This document shows, piece after piece, positions 26,578-38,256 of a stretch of DNA of 64,000 nucleotides. The stretch is from Galerina marginata (Eukaryota > Basidiomycota > Agaricomycetes > Agaricales > Galerinaceae): the NCBI GenBank assembly GCA_023014335.1, contig JAECYW010000006.1, positions 2,046,001 through 2,110,000 of the forward strand, given 5' to 3'. Numbering within the stretch: the stretch's first letter is position 1; each line of letters opens with the position of its first letter. A program made the position numbers and the translations under genes. Below the pieces are notes generated by a model that made no database searches, was not told where the DNA came from, and was given only the letters and a program-made list of their open reading frames with translations.

Positions 26578-28711
26578 ATGAGCTTCCTCCATAACAGACG
26601 CTCATTCCAGGCATTCCATGTCAAGGAGAAGGAACCAAAACTAGCTCCAGCAAAAACGCCTCCTTTGATTCCATCACCCGCTGCCATCGAAAATGTGCCT
26701 CAAAAACGCAGTCGATACCGGACCACCAGCAGCATAGGCGCCAGTCGTATAATTAGACGCGTATCGTCTATCTTCACTCCTCGGAAGAAGGCACCTCCTG
26801 ACCTCAAGTTGGTCAACAGTGCTCTGAACAATATTTCGACACCGAGGTCGTACTCTTCGTCCAAGGAATCTCTTGAATCCGAAGATGACATACGGCGACC
26901 AAGTGGCCTTGGGAGTGCGGTTTCAATAAGCTCTCTTCCGCCTTCTCCCTATTCTCCGCTTTCGCCAGAAACCAAGGACCTTTCCGTGTACCATACTTTT
27001 CCGAGTGGGGAATTCCAGCGCAACCGTGCCATTAGCTCGCCCAATTTACTGCGTTCGTTGAGCTGGAAGGTTAGGGGGAAAACTAGAGCAAGGCACGCAT
27101 CTATTGTACCCAGTCCTACAAGTCCTGCCAGCCAAGAGCCACCACCCGTTCCACCTCTTTCACCCAAGCCCACTATCCAATTTCCCGAGGAAATTGTTGT
27201 CCTCATTTTATCCCATCTTCCCCAGACCAATGTGGGATCGCTGGCCACCGTCTCTCGCACCTTTGTGTCTGCCGCACGGAAGGCACTATACACTACCCTC
27301 GACCTCGACGGACTTTCGCCACTCCAGCTTGAGAAACTCGTGGCGCTCCTCGCGTCGCGATGGGAATTGACAGATCTGGTTATGACATTCACCTGTCGAA
27401 CGTGGCCACCTTTCTTCCTATGCGATGCACACGACCGCAAATCCACCCAAAACGACCATGTTGTCCAGCATAAGGACGCGCTGCTCACAGCGTCATTCAC
27501 ACTGGCCCTCGAACGAATGTCGAACCTCCACTCTCTTACCCTGCCATGTTTTGATTTTTCTCTCCTCTCACATCATACAGCGTTTGGCCTCAAAAATCTG
27601 ACGTTCTTGAATGACACGACAACCGAGGAAGAAACGAGGGCACTCTTTACCTGGCTGGACGGCCAGACGAATATCATTTCTCTTAGGTTTACGTGCCTCG
27701 AAGATACCCATACCTCGACAAAATTAAGCATCTCGTCGAATATACCCCTGCACGACAATACCAGGCCCGGAACGGCGCCGTCTAGCCCATACCTAAAACC
27801 ATTCTCCACTAGTGGTCTGTCTCCATACGCTTCTCCGACTTCGTCACCCCGATCAGCTTGCTTCCACCGGCCGCTCTCTCCACCGACCCCGTTCACACTC
27901 TTTACTTCGTCGTCCTTGCTCCCCAACCTGTCGACACTGCACGCCACTCCAGAATTATTGACGCTGCTCACGTCTCCATTAGAGACCCCCTCGCGTCGGC
28001 CGCTAAAATCGGTGACGCTCAATATAAACACCACTCTTTACAACGGACTACGGCCTGCATCGTTGATGAGCTCCCTCCGAGGGGTCACGCATCTGGCTCT
28101 CAGGTTCAGCGAAAATGTCGACCGGCGTTCGTTCGAAAAAGTATTAGGCGCCGCTGGTGCTGCCTTGGGCGCCCCTTGCAAAAACACCGCAGATGACCCT
28201 TTTGTGGATGCACAAAATCCAGCGGAAGTCGGGTGGCGTGGCCTGCAGTCGCTGGAAATTTCTTTCAATACGATTACCCAAGCCACTGCCCAACCTGTTA
28301 GAGACGAGGTCAGCACTTTATTCACATCTTTCAAGGTACAACTCATAGCTAACTGCACGTTTCTGGCAATAGGCACTTTACAAGAGTCTTCAAGCATCGT
28401 TGCCGCGATACAAAGCCCTGTCCTCCTTGCACTTCCTCATCTGCTGCTCGTCAGATGACGCACAAGGAGAGTTCGAAAAGGAGAAGAAAGACGACACACC
28501 ATCTGCCCCGGAGCAATCTCTGATCCACTCTTGGATCAAACAATGCCCGACTCTAGGATCCATCGTCTTATTTTCAGGTGCTCGGTGGCAACAAAATGCG
28601 AGATCTATACCACAAGCTGCACAACCGCTATTTACCCAATCACGACCTGCTCTGCCGCAAAAACGGAAATCGACTACCGCATACGGCGGAACGGAATTCA
28701 AATTCCCTTGA
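26578..28711 (+). CDS. F-box protein with disordered N-terminus
   Basis: The N-terminal 200 residues are basic and Ser/Pro-rich. An F-box follows at about residues 200-245 (FPEEIVVLILSHLPQTNVGS, then LATVSRTFVSAARKALYTTL). F-box proteins recruit targets to SCF ubiquitin ligases through Skp1; target unknown. The remainder has leucine-spaced segments such as LVALLASRWELTDLVMTF, typical of LRR-like F-box proteins. An intron of only 37 bp (28336-28372, GTACAA...AATAG, with a GCTAAC branch-like site) is inferred. It restores a good C-terminus (ALYKSLQASLPRYKALSSLH, then WIKQCPTLGSIVLFSGARW) ending at 28711, and the exons then sum to 699 codons. Without splicing the frame would stop at 28458. The last 30 residues are uncertain. 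Confidence 0.85.
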
Positions 28712-29120
28712 TTATATCCCACTCGCTCCTTGCCTGGAAAACTTGCATTCTTTTTACCATGGCGGTGCCTACTGTATATACCTAGGTCTGTCTCGCACAT
28801 AAGTACTTGTTCTAGAGTCATAGGATACCAACTGTCTGAGTATACCTTTCTCCTTATTGGCTCGTGTCGATAATAGTTTGTCTGAATGTTGCTGTTTTCA
28901 TGTTTTGTTTCGTGCAACCGCCCCTACATTTGTATTATAGCCAATTCTTTCTGTTTATCCTACCGCGCATTCGCACAATTCGACTATGTGACCGAGGCCA
29001 GCTGACCACCCCGCCTCTGCTAAAGCTTCCTGTGCTGTGATTTTGAAATAAGCGGATACAAGTACAGTTGGTTGATGTCTCGGAATGAAGACTGCGATGA
29101 GCAGGATGCTACAAAGCAGA
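28712..29120. other. Convergent gap between F-box gene and 5-oxoprolinase fragment
   Basis: This 409-bp stretch holds the 3' ends of two converging genes. No trace of a HyuB (oxoprolinase C-terminal) reading frame was seen, although that domain would be expected here on the minus strand. Confidence 0.5.
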
Positions 29121-32025
29121 CTATTCCAACGTAATGTAAAGGTGCTTGCTTGCCAGGACTGCTTTCGCTCCTGGAACGACGACAATCGTTTGTGTGTTGT
29201 CGATGATCATGGCCGGTCCTTCCACTATATCGCCGATTTCGAGGTTATCGAGAAGGAAGACTGGCGTATCGTTCACCCGCCCAATTTTATCGAAATAGAC
29301 GCTGTGTCGGGTCTCAATCTTGGCATGGTGGTCAACCTTCCGCGTGGCAAGCTCTGCGACTTCAGCGTAGACAGACTGGCCGAGGCTGTCGAATGTCTTG
29401 CCGATTCCGCGAACCTTTATAACAACAAGAGGTATTAATGAGATCAAGTCAACAACCGAGGACGCAAACACAAAGTCGTACCTTGATATCATCCACGATA
29501 ATACTTTTCGTATCCAATAAGAACCCGAACTCGGACTTATACACCCTCTTGAACGCGGCCTCGAAGTCCTCCTTCCCCTCCCCATCTGCCTCCGTCGGAA
29601 GCACCATCAGTGCCGTGTCCGTGCCCTCGAACCGCATATTGAGCATCCGCTCGATGTGTATGCGGTGGTCCTCGAAACCCTGCTTCTGCAATTCAGCCCG
29701 CACGTCCTTCGTCATCTTGTCGAGACGCGCGATGAGGGTGGGCACGTTTTGAGGGGTGTAGAAGGTGGAACACGGTTCTTGCAGCTCGAATGCTCTGTCA
29801 TTTGGATGCTTGAACTGAGTGATGTGCGATACATATGGTGGATGTGAGGGATTACGTACCGGTCTGCGAGAGCGAGCCCGTATGCGGAAAGGATCGAGCT
29901 GTAGCGGTGAATTAGGATGGTTTTTATCCCGAGAAGCCTTGCGATCTCGCAGGCGTGCTGCCCACCAGCTCCGCCAAAACTTGCCAAACTAGCAATGTGA
30001 TAAGTATAAATATGCACTTGATAGAGGAAGGCACTGACGTATGCTTGGAAGTAGCATGTCCTCTTGCCTCCGTCAAGGCGCGAATAGGCCGACACATCGT
30101 CTCGTTGGCCACTTTGATGAAGCTGAACGAGTTTAGCAAGGAAGTTGGTCCACAATTTTGCAGGTATGCTAAAAAATAACTGCCTACCCATAAACGATGT
30201 CGTCAAGGGACAGCTTCTTGTCCTGCTCGGCGTTAATCTGCTCTGCAAGTTTTTCAAATGCCGTTCGGGAGGCATCGACATCCAGAGGTTCTTTTTCCGA
30301 CTTGCCGAAGATTTTTGGGAAGTAGTCTGGGATAAGCCGTCCCAGGATGAGGTTGGCGTCTGTAACCGCCAACGGGCCGTCTTTCCTGGAAACATGAGAA
30401 GGCAGGTAGATGTAAGTACGAGCGGGTGAAAAATGTACGCCGACAATAATGGAATGAACTAACCGATAGCAAGCAGGTCCAGGAAAAGCTCCCGCGCTAT
30501 TTGGGCCGGCTAGGAAAAGGCCGTTTCGGAAGGTGAGGCAGGACCCTCCGCCTGCAGCGACGGTGTTGATGTCCAGTTGCGGCGATTGGATAGTGACTCC
30601 TGCTGTGGTCGTTTCGTATACTACCTCGTATCGACCGTCGAACCGTGAAACGTCTGTCGATGTGCCACCTACGTCTAGTCTAATCAAGGCAATCAAAATA
30701 TGGGAAGATAATCAGAAATGAAGAGAGGGCTAACCCAATGATCGGATGTTTCAAGTTCTCATCCCAGCTAGTCAAAGCATACCCCACAACACCGCCAGCG
30801 GGGCCACTGAGGATACTTTTAAGCCCAGAAAAGTTGTTGAGATCGAGTAAACCACCATCGCTTCCCATAAACTCGACACGCGGACTGCGGAGGCGCCCAT
30901 CTTTCAGTTTCGAATCAAATCCACTGAAAAACCCATCAAGATACTCTCGCAGAATAGGAGTGAGATAGGCATCTGCGGTCGAGGACACGCCTCGCGGGAC
31001 CATCTTGATCATGGGAAGTAGTTGTGCCGACTCTGAGATGTGCGTGAAGCCCACTTTCCGTGCGACTTGCCCAATGAGCCGTTCATGTTCCGGATATGTG
31101 TATGAGTGCACCAGGACAACAGCGATAGAGCGATACCCTTCGTCGTAGATTTTTTGGAGGTCTTGTTCGACGGCAGATATATCTAATGATAAAAATATTA
31201 GACCAAAAATTTGGATTGCAGAAAATAAAGTTACCAGGTTTCTTGATAATTCGTACTGCTTCTCCCGAAAGGCCTTTCACAATTTCTCCAGGGCCTTCTG
31301 CATCACCCTCTCCATCCCAGCCCTTACCGCGGTATCCTCGAACCACCTTTCCGCTCTCATCAAACTGTACACCATGCTCCTCCGCCTTGGGGTCTGAGGT
31401 ATAGCCAACAAGAGTCACTCGTTCATCGACTTCGACAACTTTTGAATACAGTGGCGCGGGTCTTCTGATATTCAGATCAAATATCTTCGGACGAGACTGA
31501 TTTCCGATAAGCAGCAGATCTTTAAAGCCTCTCGTGATCAGAAGTGCATGTTTGTGTCCCTTTCGCTCGAGAAGCGCATTTGTGGCAACTGTGGTAGATA
31601 GACGGATGTAGTCTGAAATCGTAAAATGTAAAAGCACGTCCGAGAAGAAAGGATGATAGAATACCCACCAATCTTTTCGGTTTCGAGAATTGATCCCCTC
31701 GGGATTGTTTCGCCTGTGACAACCTCCAAAACTCGCCGAATTCCTTCCGTTGGCGCGTCTTGATAATTTCCTGGATCTTGTGAAACTGTTACGTGTTATG
31801 TTAGAAAAATCGAATGATGCCGAAAATCACTCACGTAGTTTAACCACCAGTTCTTTTCTTTCCTGAGGGTTTTCAGGATCAGGATACGATCTACCTTGAC
31901 TGATCAGCCATGCGCCACAGTAAAAATCGGACCATTGCTCACGCATGCACATCACAAAAAGTGCCCCCTCTATCAGCACAGATCCTGATTGAACGATCAG
32001 GCAATTTTGAGGCTTTTGAAGACAT
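29121..32025 (-). CDS. 5-oxoprolinase N-terminal half (HyuA only), truncated
   Basis: 5-oxoprolinase opens 5-oxoproline to glutamate with ATP in the gamma-glutamyl cycle. The start [20 protein letters not shown] continues into [17 protein letters not shown]. The hydantoinase/oxoprolinase N-terminal region follows ([34 protein letters not shown]). The HyuA domain has [11 protein letters not shown], the nucleotide-site motif [26 protein letters not shown] and [20 protein letters not shown]. About ten introns were followed in frame. The protein stops at 29121 right after [19 protein letters not shown], the place where the full enzyme passes into its HyuB half. Full-length eukaryotic enzymes have nearly 1,300 residues; this one has about 800. 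No HyuB sequence is seen downstream. It is either a truncated non-functional gene or an independent HyuA-like protein. Confidence 0.9.
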
Positions 32026-34321
32026 CACGATGGATTTAGTTCACAGAGAGAGATGTGGAGCAGAGGTGTGGGTCCACCTTCTGGGTTGAGCTTTTGAAGG
32101 GATTAAAGTTGCACTATTGCACCCAAAGCCTATTTTGGATTGCAGTTCGGAAACCAAACGGAACCCGGAGGCTGCGAAGGATCCACGAAATAATTCGCCA
32201 TCGCTCCAAAGGTCCTCCTCGGATTGGATAATACTCCACGAGATAGGCCAACGTGAGAGAGATAGTGGTTCCGCTGTTCCGTCAGGAAGTTATCAGGAAG
32301 ACCCAGGAAGAGTGGCAAATGCAAGGTAGACAGCGTGGGTGCAAACCTTCGCATTACTATATTAGTAAGATATGCTTCACACGATCTGGTGATTCAAGTT
32401 AGTTCAAACTCCCTTTCTGCAGACCAACTTACAAGGTAGCCTGCACTCAATTTCCTGGAGGACAATAACCCAAATAATGATGAAAGCCTACTAGTACTTC
32501 CCATCCAACGTCTCGACTTTTTCAGCAGATTTTAGTTTTAGATTTTTCTTTGATGGAAGGTGACTTACCTACTGTCACCATACTGTACCGGAGCTATAAT
32601 TGAATATTACCTGTTCAACAGCCGAGTGCTAGGATTTTGACAGGAAACTAGGATTGAACTGCCATTGAGATATATGACTGGCGAAAGCTACAGGCTACGC
32701 CTACAGCACCTGCCTGGGCCATTCAATTTGGTGCAGTCTTCCCTTGCATCCTTTGCACATCAAAAGTGCCCAACAATATTTCATGCTTGATTTCATATAG
32801 ACAGCAGACTTTCATGCAGGAGGTCTAGGTGGATTAAAATTTAGCTAGCCCAACCACGTAAAACATTTAGCGCCCGATCAGTGTTTCCTCTGATGACAGT
32901 TGGGCGCTTGTTTAAATGGGTCCAGACAGATTTGGGCGACCGCATTGGCTCTTTGATCAAAGCTTTGTCCGTGCTTGGTGGTTCTGTTAACAGTGTATTT
33001 GGCATGGCTGAAGCACATCAATTGTAATATTCTTATTCAGTGATGGATCGGAATGTTACTACAAGTACTTCTCCGTTATGCTGCTAAATACTCAATATGA
33101 GTTTGTCCTTGAACTAACTACTAGGCAGTGGGGTTGTATTGTATCCCATTAAAAATGTCTGGCTATGTGGCTAGAGACCGGCGTTATTTGTTCCGTATCA
33201 ATCTACAAGTCTGAATGTCGGTGGAATACCGCAAGAATACCGATTTAGAGCTCTGCGCCTATTAAATATTTATTCCGATTCTATTCCTAGACCAGGAAGG
33301 CACCCCCAAATTAAAGGGTTTCTGTCTGCTTCTTGCTTGACTAGACAATATTGAAGTTTAACCACCAGAATGGTAATGACAGACCCTACCCCAGAAATCC
33401 AGATCTCCATCGCCGTCGAAGGCACTCTGAGCCACGAATAGAGTCAGAATAGGATGAAGGCGTTTTGACAATGCTTTCGGCTCTGGTCCAACTTTATCGA
33501 GGTTATTCAACTGCAAAAAAAGTTTCTCCGATCTTCCTGTTCGTCATTGAGGGTAACAGGCGATATACTGGCGCAGGTTAGCTGGTGGGCATAAGTCAAA
33601 TACCTTTACATAACAAGAATCAGACCGTGAAAGTGGAACAGACTCTTTCCTTTCGAGTGTCGACATCGTGAGGACATTTGTTATTATCCCTCGTAGTGCC
33701 GAAGTCTGAGATTGGCTCGTTCAGGCAGCATCGACAGTGCCATCTTGAGGTTTGGATGTAATGCTTTAGTAAATCACAATTTAGAGCTCTTTTTTACAAG
33801 GACGAGGTGACGACGTTCGTTGTAGGCGGACACAACTGGTCGACAAAGCCATTATATTTCGGACGAATCACAGAAAAGCCCCGAGAAGTCTGTGATAACC
33901 CTTCGGGCCTACCTTTCCAGGTTTTCCAGAGTAATTATTTGGCGTTTGACAGAGTCGGAATATCGGATTTATAAGGCTCCGCAACAGGGTTTGCAGCATG
34001 TTTAACTTTGGCGACAGTTCGGAAGGGTACAGGCATCAAACAGGCATGGATAAGGGCAGATATATAGGGCCGAGAAACAGTGTTGAAATTCTCAGGAATA
34101 ATAAGAGTGAGCGTGGCGAAAGGAGGTGCGGCGCATTGTCGAGCAATGTCTTCAGCGCTTCAGCGGCAACCGACTTTTGGCAGTGGCCAGAAACTATTTT
34201 TAGATCTCCGTGGATCTTTCTTTGATCGGAGTCCGAATTCAGCCTGGCTATCACACTTGAACTTGAACGTTGAACTTGAGTTACTTGACGCAATTCAAAC
34301 TTAGTTCAACTAGTGACCGCT
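32026..34321. other. Intergenic, fairly AT-rich, no gene recognised
   Basis: About 2.3 kb between divergent genes. Stop codons are dense on all frames and no transposon ends were noticed. It must hold the promoters of the 5-oxoprolinase fragment and of the F-box-like gene at 34322. Confidence 0.45.
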
Positions 34322-35731
34322 ATGGCTTTCCTTCCGCAGGAGTTGATAGACGCCATCATTGACTTTCTCGTCGAACTTTCCCACAATGATGTCGATCAAC
34401 AAAACCAGCAGGCTCTCATCAAATGCCTTTCAGTCTCCCGTTCTTTTTATGAACGTACCAGACCTCACATATTCAAGCATTTGGAAGGAACATGTCCACC
34501 CTCTCAAACTAGGGGATGATCAAAATCGGAACCAGCTCTTCTTTCAGATTTTCGAAAGCAACATACCCTCCGATCTCAAGCCATTGACCAACTGTGTACG
34601 ACAACTTTCGGTCCTGGTCTGCAGGCCATACGGAATATGCGACGCACGCCAGGATGTATCCCAAGAAGAGTCGGACAAATCTAGAAACCGTCTGTCACGT
34701 ATTATTGATAGGTTCACTAACCTGGATTCTCTTGCACTTCATTCGGGATCATCCGACTTTTTCAACTGGAATCGCCTGCACCTTAGCATGAAGACCACGA
34801 TCCGCAACCTATGCCACACTGTGACGACTCTCCGATTCTCTGCAACTACAGAGCTCCCTCTCGTCGTCCTCGCGGACTGTATTAATTTACGGGAACTGTG
34901 TCTCCACAATATCCACAAAGTGAACGGACTACATTGCCCTTGGCATCCGCAAAGCCTTCGTAATCTTGAGATATTCGACATCCACAACGTTCCTGGGGTG
35001 ATTTCGGATATAAGAAAAGCCAGCCAATCGGCACCTCCAGTTGCTTTCTTAAAACTCAAGGAATGCAAATTTGACCTTCAGCCATGGATGGATGAAACAG
35101 ATCTTCTACAACGCGCTAGTCACTCTCTAGAACAGCTAAGCCTTTATGAATGCCCAGTCTTATCAGGTATGTTCAGTTTTGGGATCAGTTTTCACCATCT
35201 CACTATGGCTGTTTTGTGTATGAAGACCAGCGAGGGACCATGCTGTCGGATTTCACTGCCCTGCGTAGTTTGCGCCTCCGTACTACGACTCGTACACAAA
35301 ATACTCCTTTTCCAACCGTGCAGCTTGGGCATCTCATTATGGATCTCGCTCCGGATTCAACTCTGAGCATAGAAGAAATTGTGATCGAGTTCGTCATCTT
35401 CACTCCATTCGGGGTCAAGGACATCCATGAAATGTTCTCGGAGGCATACCAGCGAAGGTGGTCTTCGGTTGATAAAACTCTCACTGGACCTCACTATCCT
35501 TTACTGAGAAAGATACAGCTGGTCTTTTTGGAGGTGCGTTTTGCTGGAGTTCGGGACTTTGGACTGCCCAATGAGGATGCAAGGTTACAAATGGAGGCCA
35601 GTTCAGCACGGTTTCAAGGGTATGCAAGCAGAATACTTCCAGCCGTGCATTTATCGAGCATAGAGCGAGTATTTGAATACCACATATTCAACGACTCTGA
35701 TCCAAATTTTCCGCAATGGGAATTTTCATAA
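34322..35731 (+). CDS. F-box-like leucine-rich protein, one apparent frameshift
   Basis: The start MAFLPQELIDAIIDFLVELS is F-box-like (P-E-L-x-x-x-I-I-D-x-L) and leads to SVSRSFYERTRPHIFKHLEG. Leucine-rich segments follow, such as NLDSLALHSGS and ECKFDLQPWMDETDLLQRAS. Near 34505 the frame ends at TGA. The family-like sequence (LGDDQNRNQLFFQIFESNIP) goes on in the +1 frame, beside a GGGG run, so one extra base is inferred. A canonical intron (35167-35225) joins ECPVLS to DQRGTMLSDFTALRSL. With the extra base omitted the exons sum to 450 codons. An ATG nine bases upstream (34313) is possible. Target and partners are unknown. The shift may be real decay or a sequence error. Confidence 0.72.
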
Positions 35732-36088
35732 ATCGCTAATTCTTATTATTCGAATGAAACAATTCTAGCAGTGACTCCTGCACCTGGGGTATTTGTTCGG
35801 TTTAATCTCGTCGTCCCTTACCAACTTTATCATACTCCACGACACCAGCTCATGATATTTAATTGGGAAAACGACGGGAAAACGAGGCCTCAGAAACATT
35901 GATGGGTTTTCACACCATCCACATCATGACCGTGAGTTCCCCTGACTCTGCACTGTCTACATACGACTGACATCGACACTTCATCATGACTTCATGATAT
36001 TACTCATCCTAGGACACAGCTTTCCACCGCGAACCTCATAAGTCTGCTAGGATTCTACGTCAAGGTCCCATGCCCTTTGTATTCCCTT
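35732..36088. other. Gap between two F-box-type genes
   Basis: About 350 bp between two plus-strand genes, taken as 3' UTR of the first and promoter of the second. No distinct signal was identified. Confidence 0.5.
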
Positions 36089-37468
36089 ATGCCGACCCCT
36101 GATTTGCCCGCCGAGCTCTGGCTCGAAATCGTTGCCCATCTTTCTCGTGGTGCTCTTCATAAGATGATGGGAGTCAACCGTACATTATTCGAGCTCGCTA
36201 TGGACGACCTATATGAAGAAGTGCGGTTCATCTCTATCGACGAGGAAATGCTGAGAGTTTTCCAGCAAATCCAGTAAGTCGTTATCGCCATGTTATACCA
36301 CAACTATTGAGTCCATTTTCCTTGAAGGTCTCGGGTTGTAGCAAACCGCGTTCGTCGATTTATCATTCAACCTGCCTTTCTTCCATCGTTGGAGGAACAG
36401 ACACCTGTAATCAGGTTTTGGAAAATTCTCCAAACCAAAGCTCTGCTACCAAACGATCCAGAAACCTCGAAGGCTATCTTAAGCATCGCGGAAAGAGCCA
36501 TACCACTATGCAAAAACCTCCAGGAAATAGAGATCATTGTTTATGATCTTTCGCTCACCCCGTCGTTCAACTCTTTCATCGGCTCGTTGTGGAAAGCTGA
36601 TTCAGTGGGTTTGAATCTACGCAGTTTGTTGATAAAGACCACTATGGTCAAGATAGCGCCAATTGTTAGACCTTTGATCAAGTCATTCAAGTCGTTACCA
36701 AAGCTAGAAAATATCTCTCTCGACATCAGCCCTAGCCGCATGGGGCTTTCGCCTGCCGAACGTGATATCGCAATTGGAACGTTGAAATCTTTCTTCATCG
36801 CTTTCAAAGGAAATTTGAAGGCGATTAAACTGTCCTCGCCTCTAAGAAGCTTAGCCACTTTGCTAGGTGGAACTCAAGCTTTCCCAAATCTCAGGAAGCT
36901 CGAAGTTCTCTCTGTATTTACACTGGAATTCCAAAGCATTTCTCGTTGTGTAATAAATCACGCAGATACTCTGGAACACCTCTCAATAAAGCCATACCCC
37001 CGCATTGCTAACGACATGGGATATGGTAACTGGATCAACCCACCAGCGAGCTATCATGGTTCTGCATTATTCCGAGGGATCACTCTGCCCAAACTACGAA
37101 CTCTGAAGATAGCTTTACAGGAATCCGACCGGTTTACGCTGGGAACTGCAATCGATGCTCGTACCTTCACAATACTTCCCAACCTTTCAACTTTCGCACC
37201 CAACATCACATCCATTATTTTATCCGATCTACCCCTCTCTTTTCGACGCATCTCAGACCTGGTCAGCGGTCTTTCGAGAAGGGATATTTTGGAGAATCTT
37301 AGCCTTATAGCAACTACTCTTTCCCCATCGCTTTTTGACTTGTTTGCGTTGAAGTTACCTGACTTGAAGACTCTTACTGTCGATTTCATCTGGACTTCTG
37401 ATACAGAATGCTACATCAGTGGCGGCTATAACAAACCCTATGTGAGGACTTTCTTTGATCGTTCGTGA
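36089..37468 (+). CDS. F-box protein with leucine-rich C-terminus
   Basis: Two exons (36089-36273 and 36328-37468) joined by a canonical GTAAGT...AAG intron give 442 codons. The F-box lies at the very start (MPTPDLPAELWLEIVAHLSR, then HKMMGVNRTLFELAMDDLYE). The rest is a string of leucine-rich segments (LCKNLQEIEIIVYDLSLTPS, FPNLRKLEVLSVFTLEF, LPDLKTLTVDFIW) expected to form a curved target-binding surface. The protein is presumably a substrate receptor of an SCF ubiquitin ligase; the substrate is unknown. An in-frame ATG four codons upstream (36077) could also be used; 36089 was preferred because the F-box begins at once. The gene sits 357 bp behind another F-box-like gene on the same strand, but sequence likeness between them is low. 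Confidence 0.85.
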
Positions 37469-38256
37469 AACTGTGTCTCTTACTTTTTTCTATCTTTCCT
37501 AGCTGTTTTTACTAACTATGCAAACACACCGCTATACAAAGTGGCGGCTGCAGTACCTGCGGCTGACTACGATAGATCCTGTCTGTGGAGCATCACACCC
37601 AAAGCCTTCAATCATGAGGGCCGTAGCTGACAGCCTTCCGTACGGTGTACAACTTGACTACAGTTATGCCTGTTTTTGTTCAAAGGCATTCACTGATTCT
37701 TAAAGGCATACTTCCATGTCGACTTCCAGGAAGAATAGAGAAATTCAGTGTCAAGTTTTTTTTTGTTCCTCTTCTTTTATTATTTTCCCCTGCCCACTCC
37801 AAGGAATCCGAAAGTAGGGCTGGTGTGCAAGGATGGCAGTGAGACTAACGAAAACTAAGTGCATAACTCAGTCGATGTGGGAAAGATTTATTTACAGCAG
37901 TCCACTTGATGCAGCACCCTTCCAGTTTTACCTTCTGCATTCACTGCCCTTCAAAGTACTTTGTAGCCGCAAGCCGCATTGCGGTCGTGATAAACACGTC
38001 CAGGAATACAAAAACCTCATCATGAATCCAATTTAAATTGATCATTGGAATTACTTCAGTGAGCAGGCGTCGTAAAAATACTGTGGAGTACATACATGAT
38101 AAAAATTGTTACGCATTACAAAACAACCGAAAGCCATGTCAACTGGCCATTTGGCTACCCCAAAGCATAAAGACAGAAAAAAAAAACCTCTCAGGACTAT
38201 TCGAAGATGATGTCCCCATAAACATTAAGCCACCGTCATCCCCACCACCGTCATCG
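37469..38256. other. Convergent intergenic region
   Basis: About 790 bp between two converging genes. No gene or repeat of note was seen. It holds T-rich runs (near 37760) and an A-run (near 38178) that may belong to 3' UTRs. Confidence 0.5.

Noticed and set aside
26351..26581. Short plus-strand frame before the F-box gene
   Set aside because: It ends across the next ATG in another frame and has no recognisable content; more likely 5' leader sequence.
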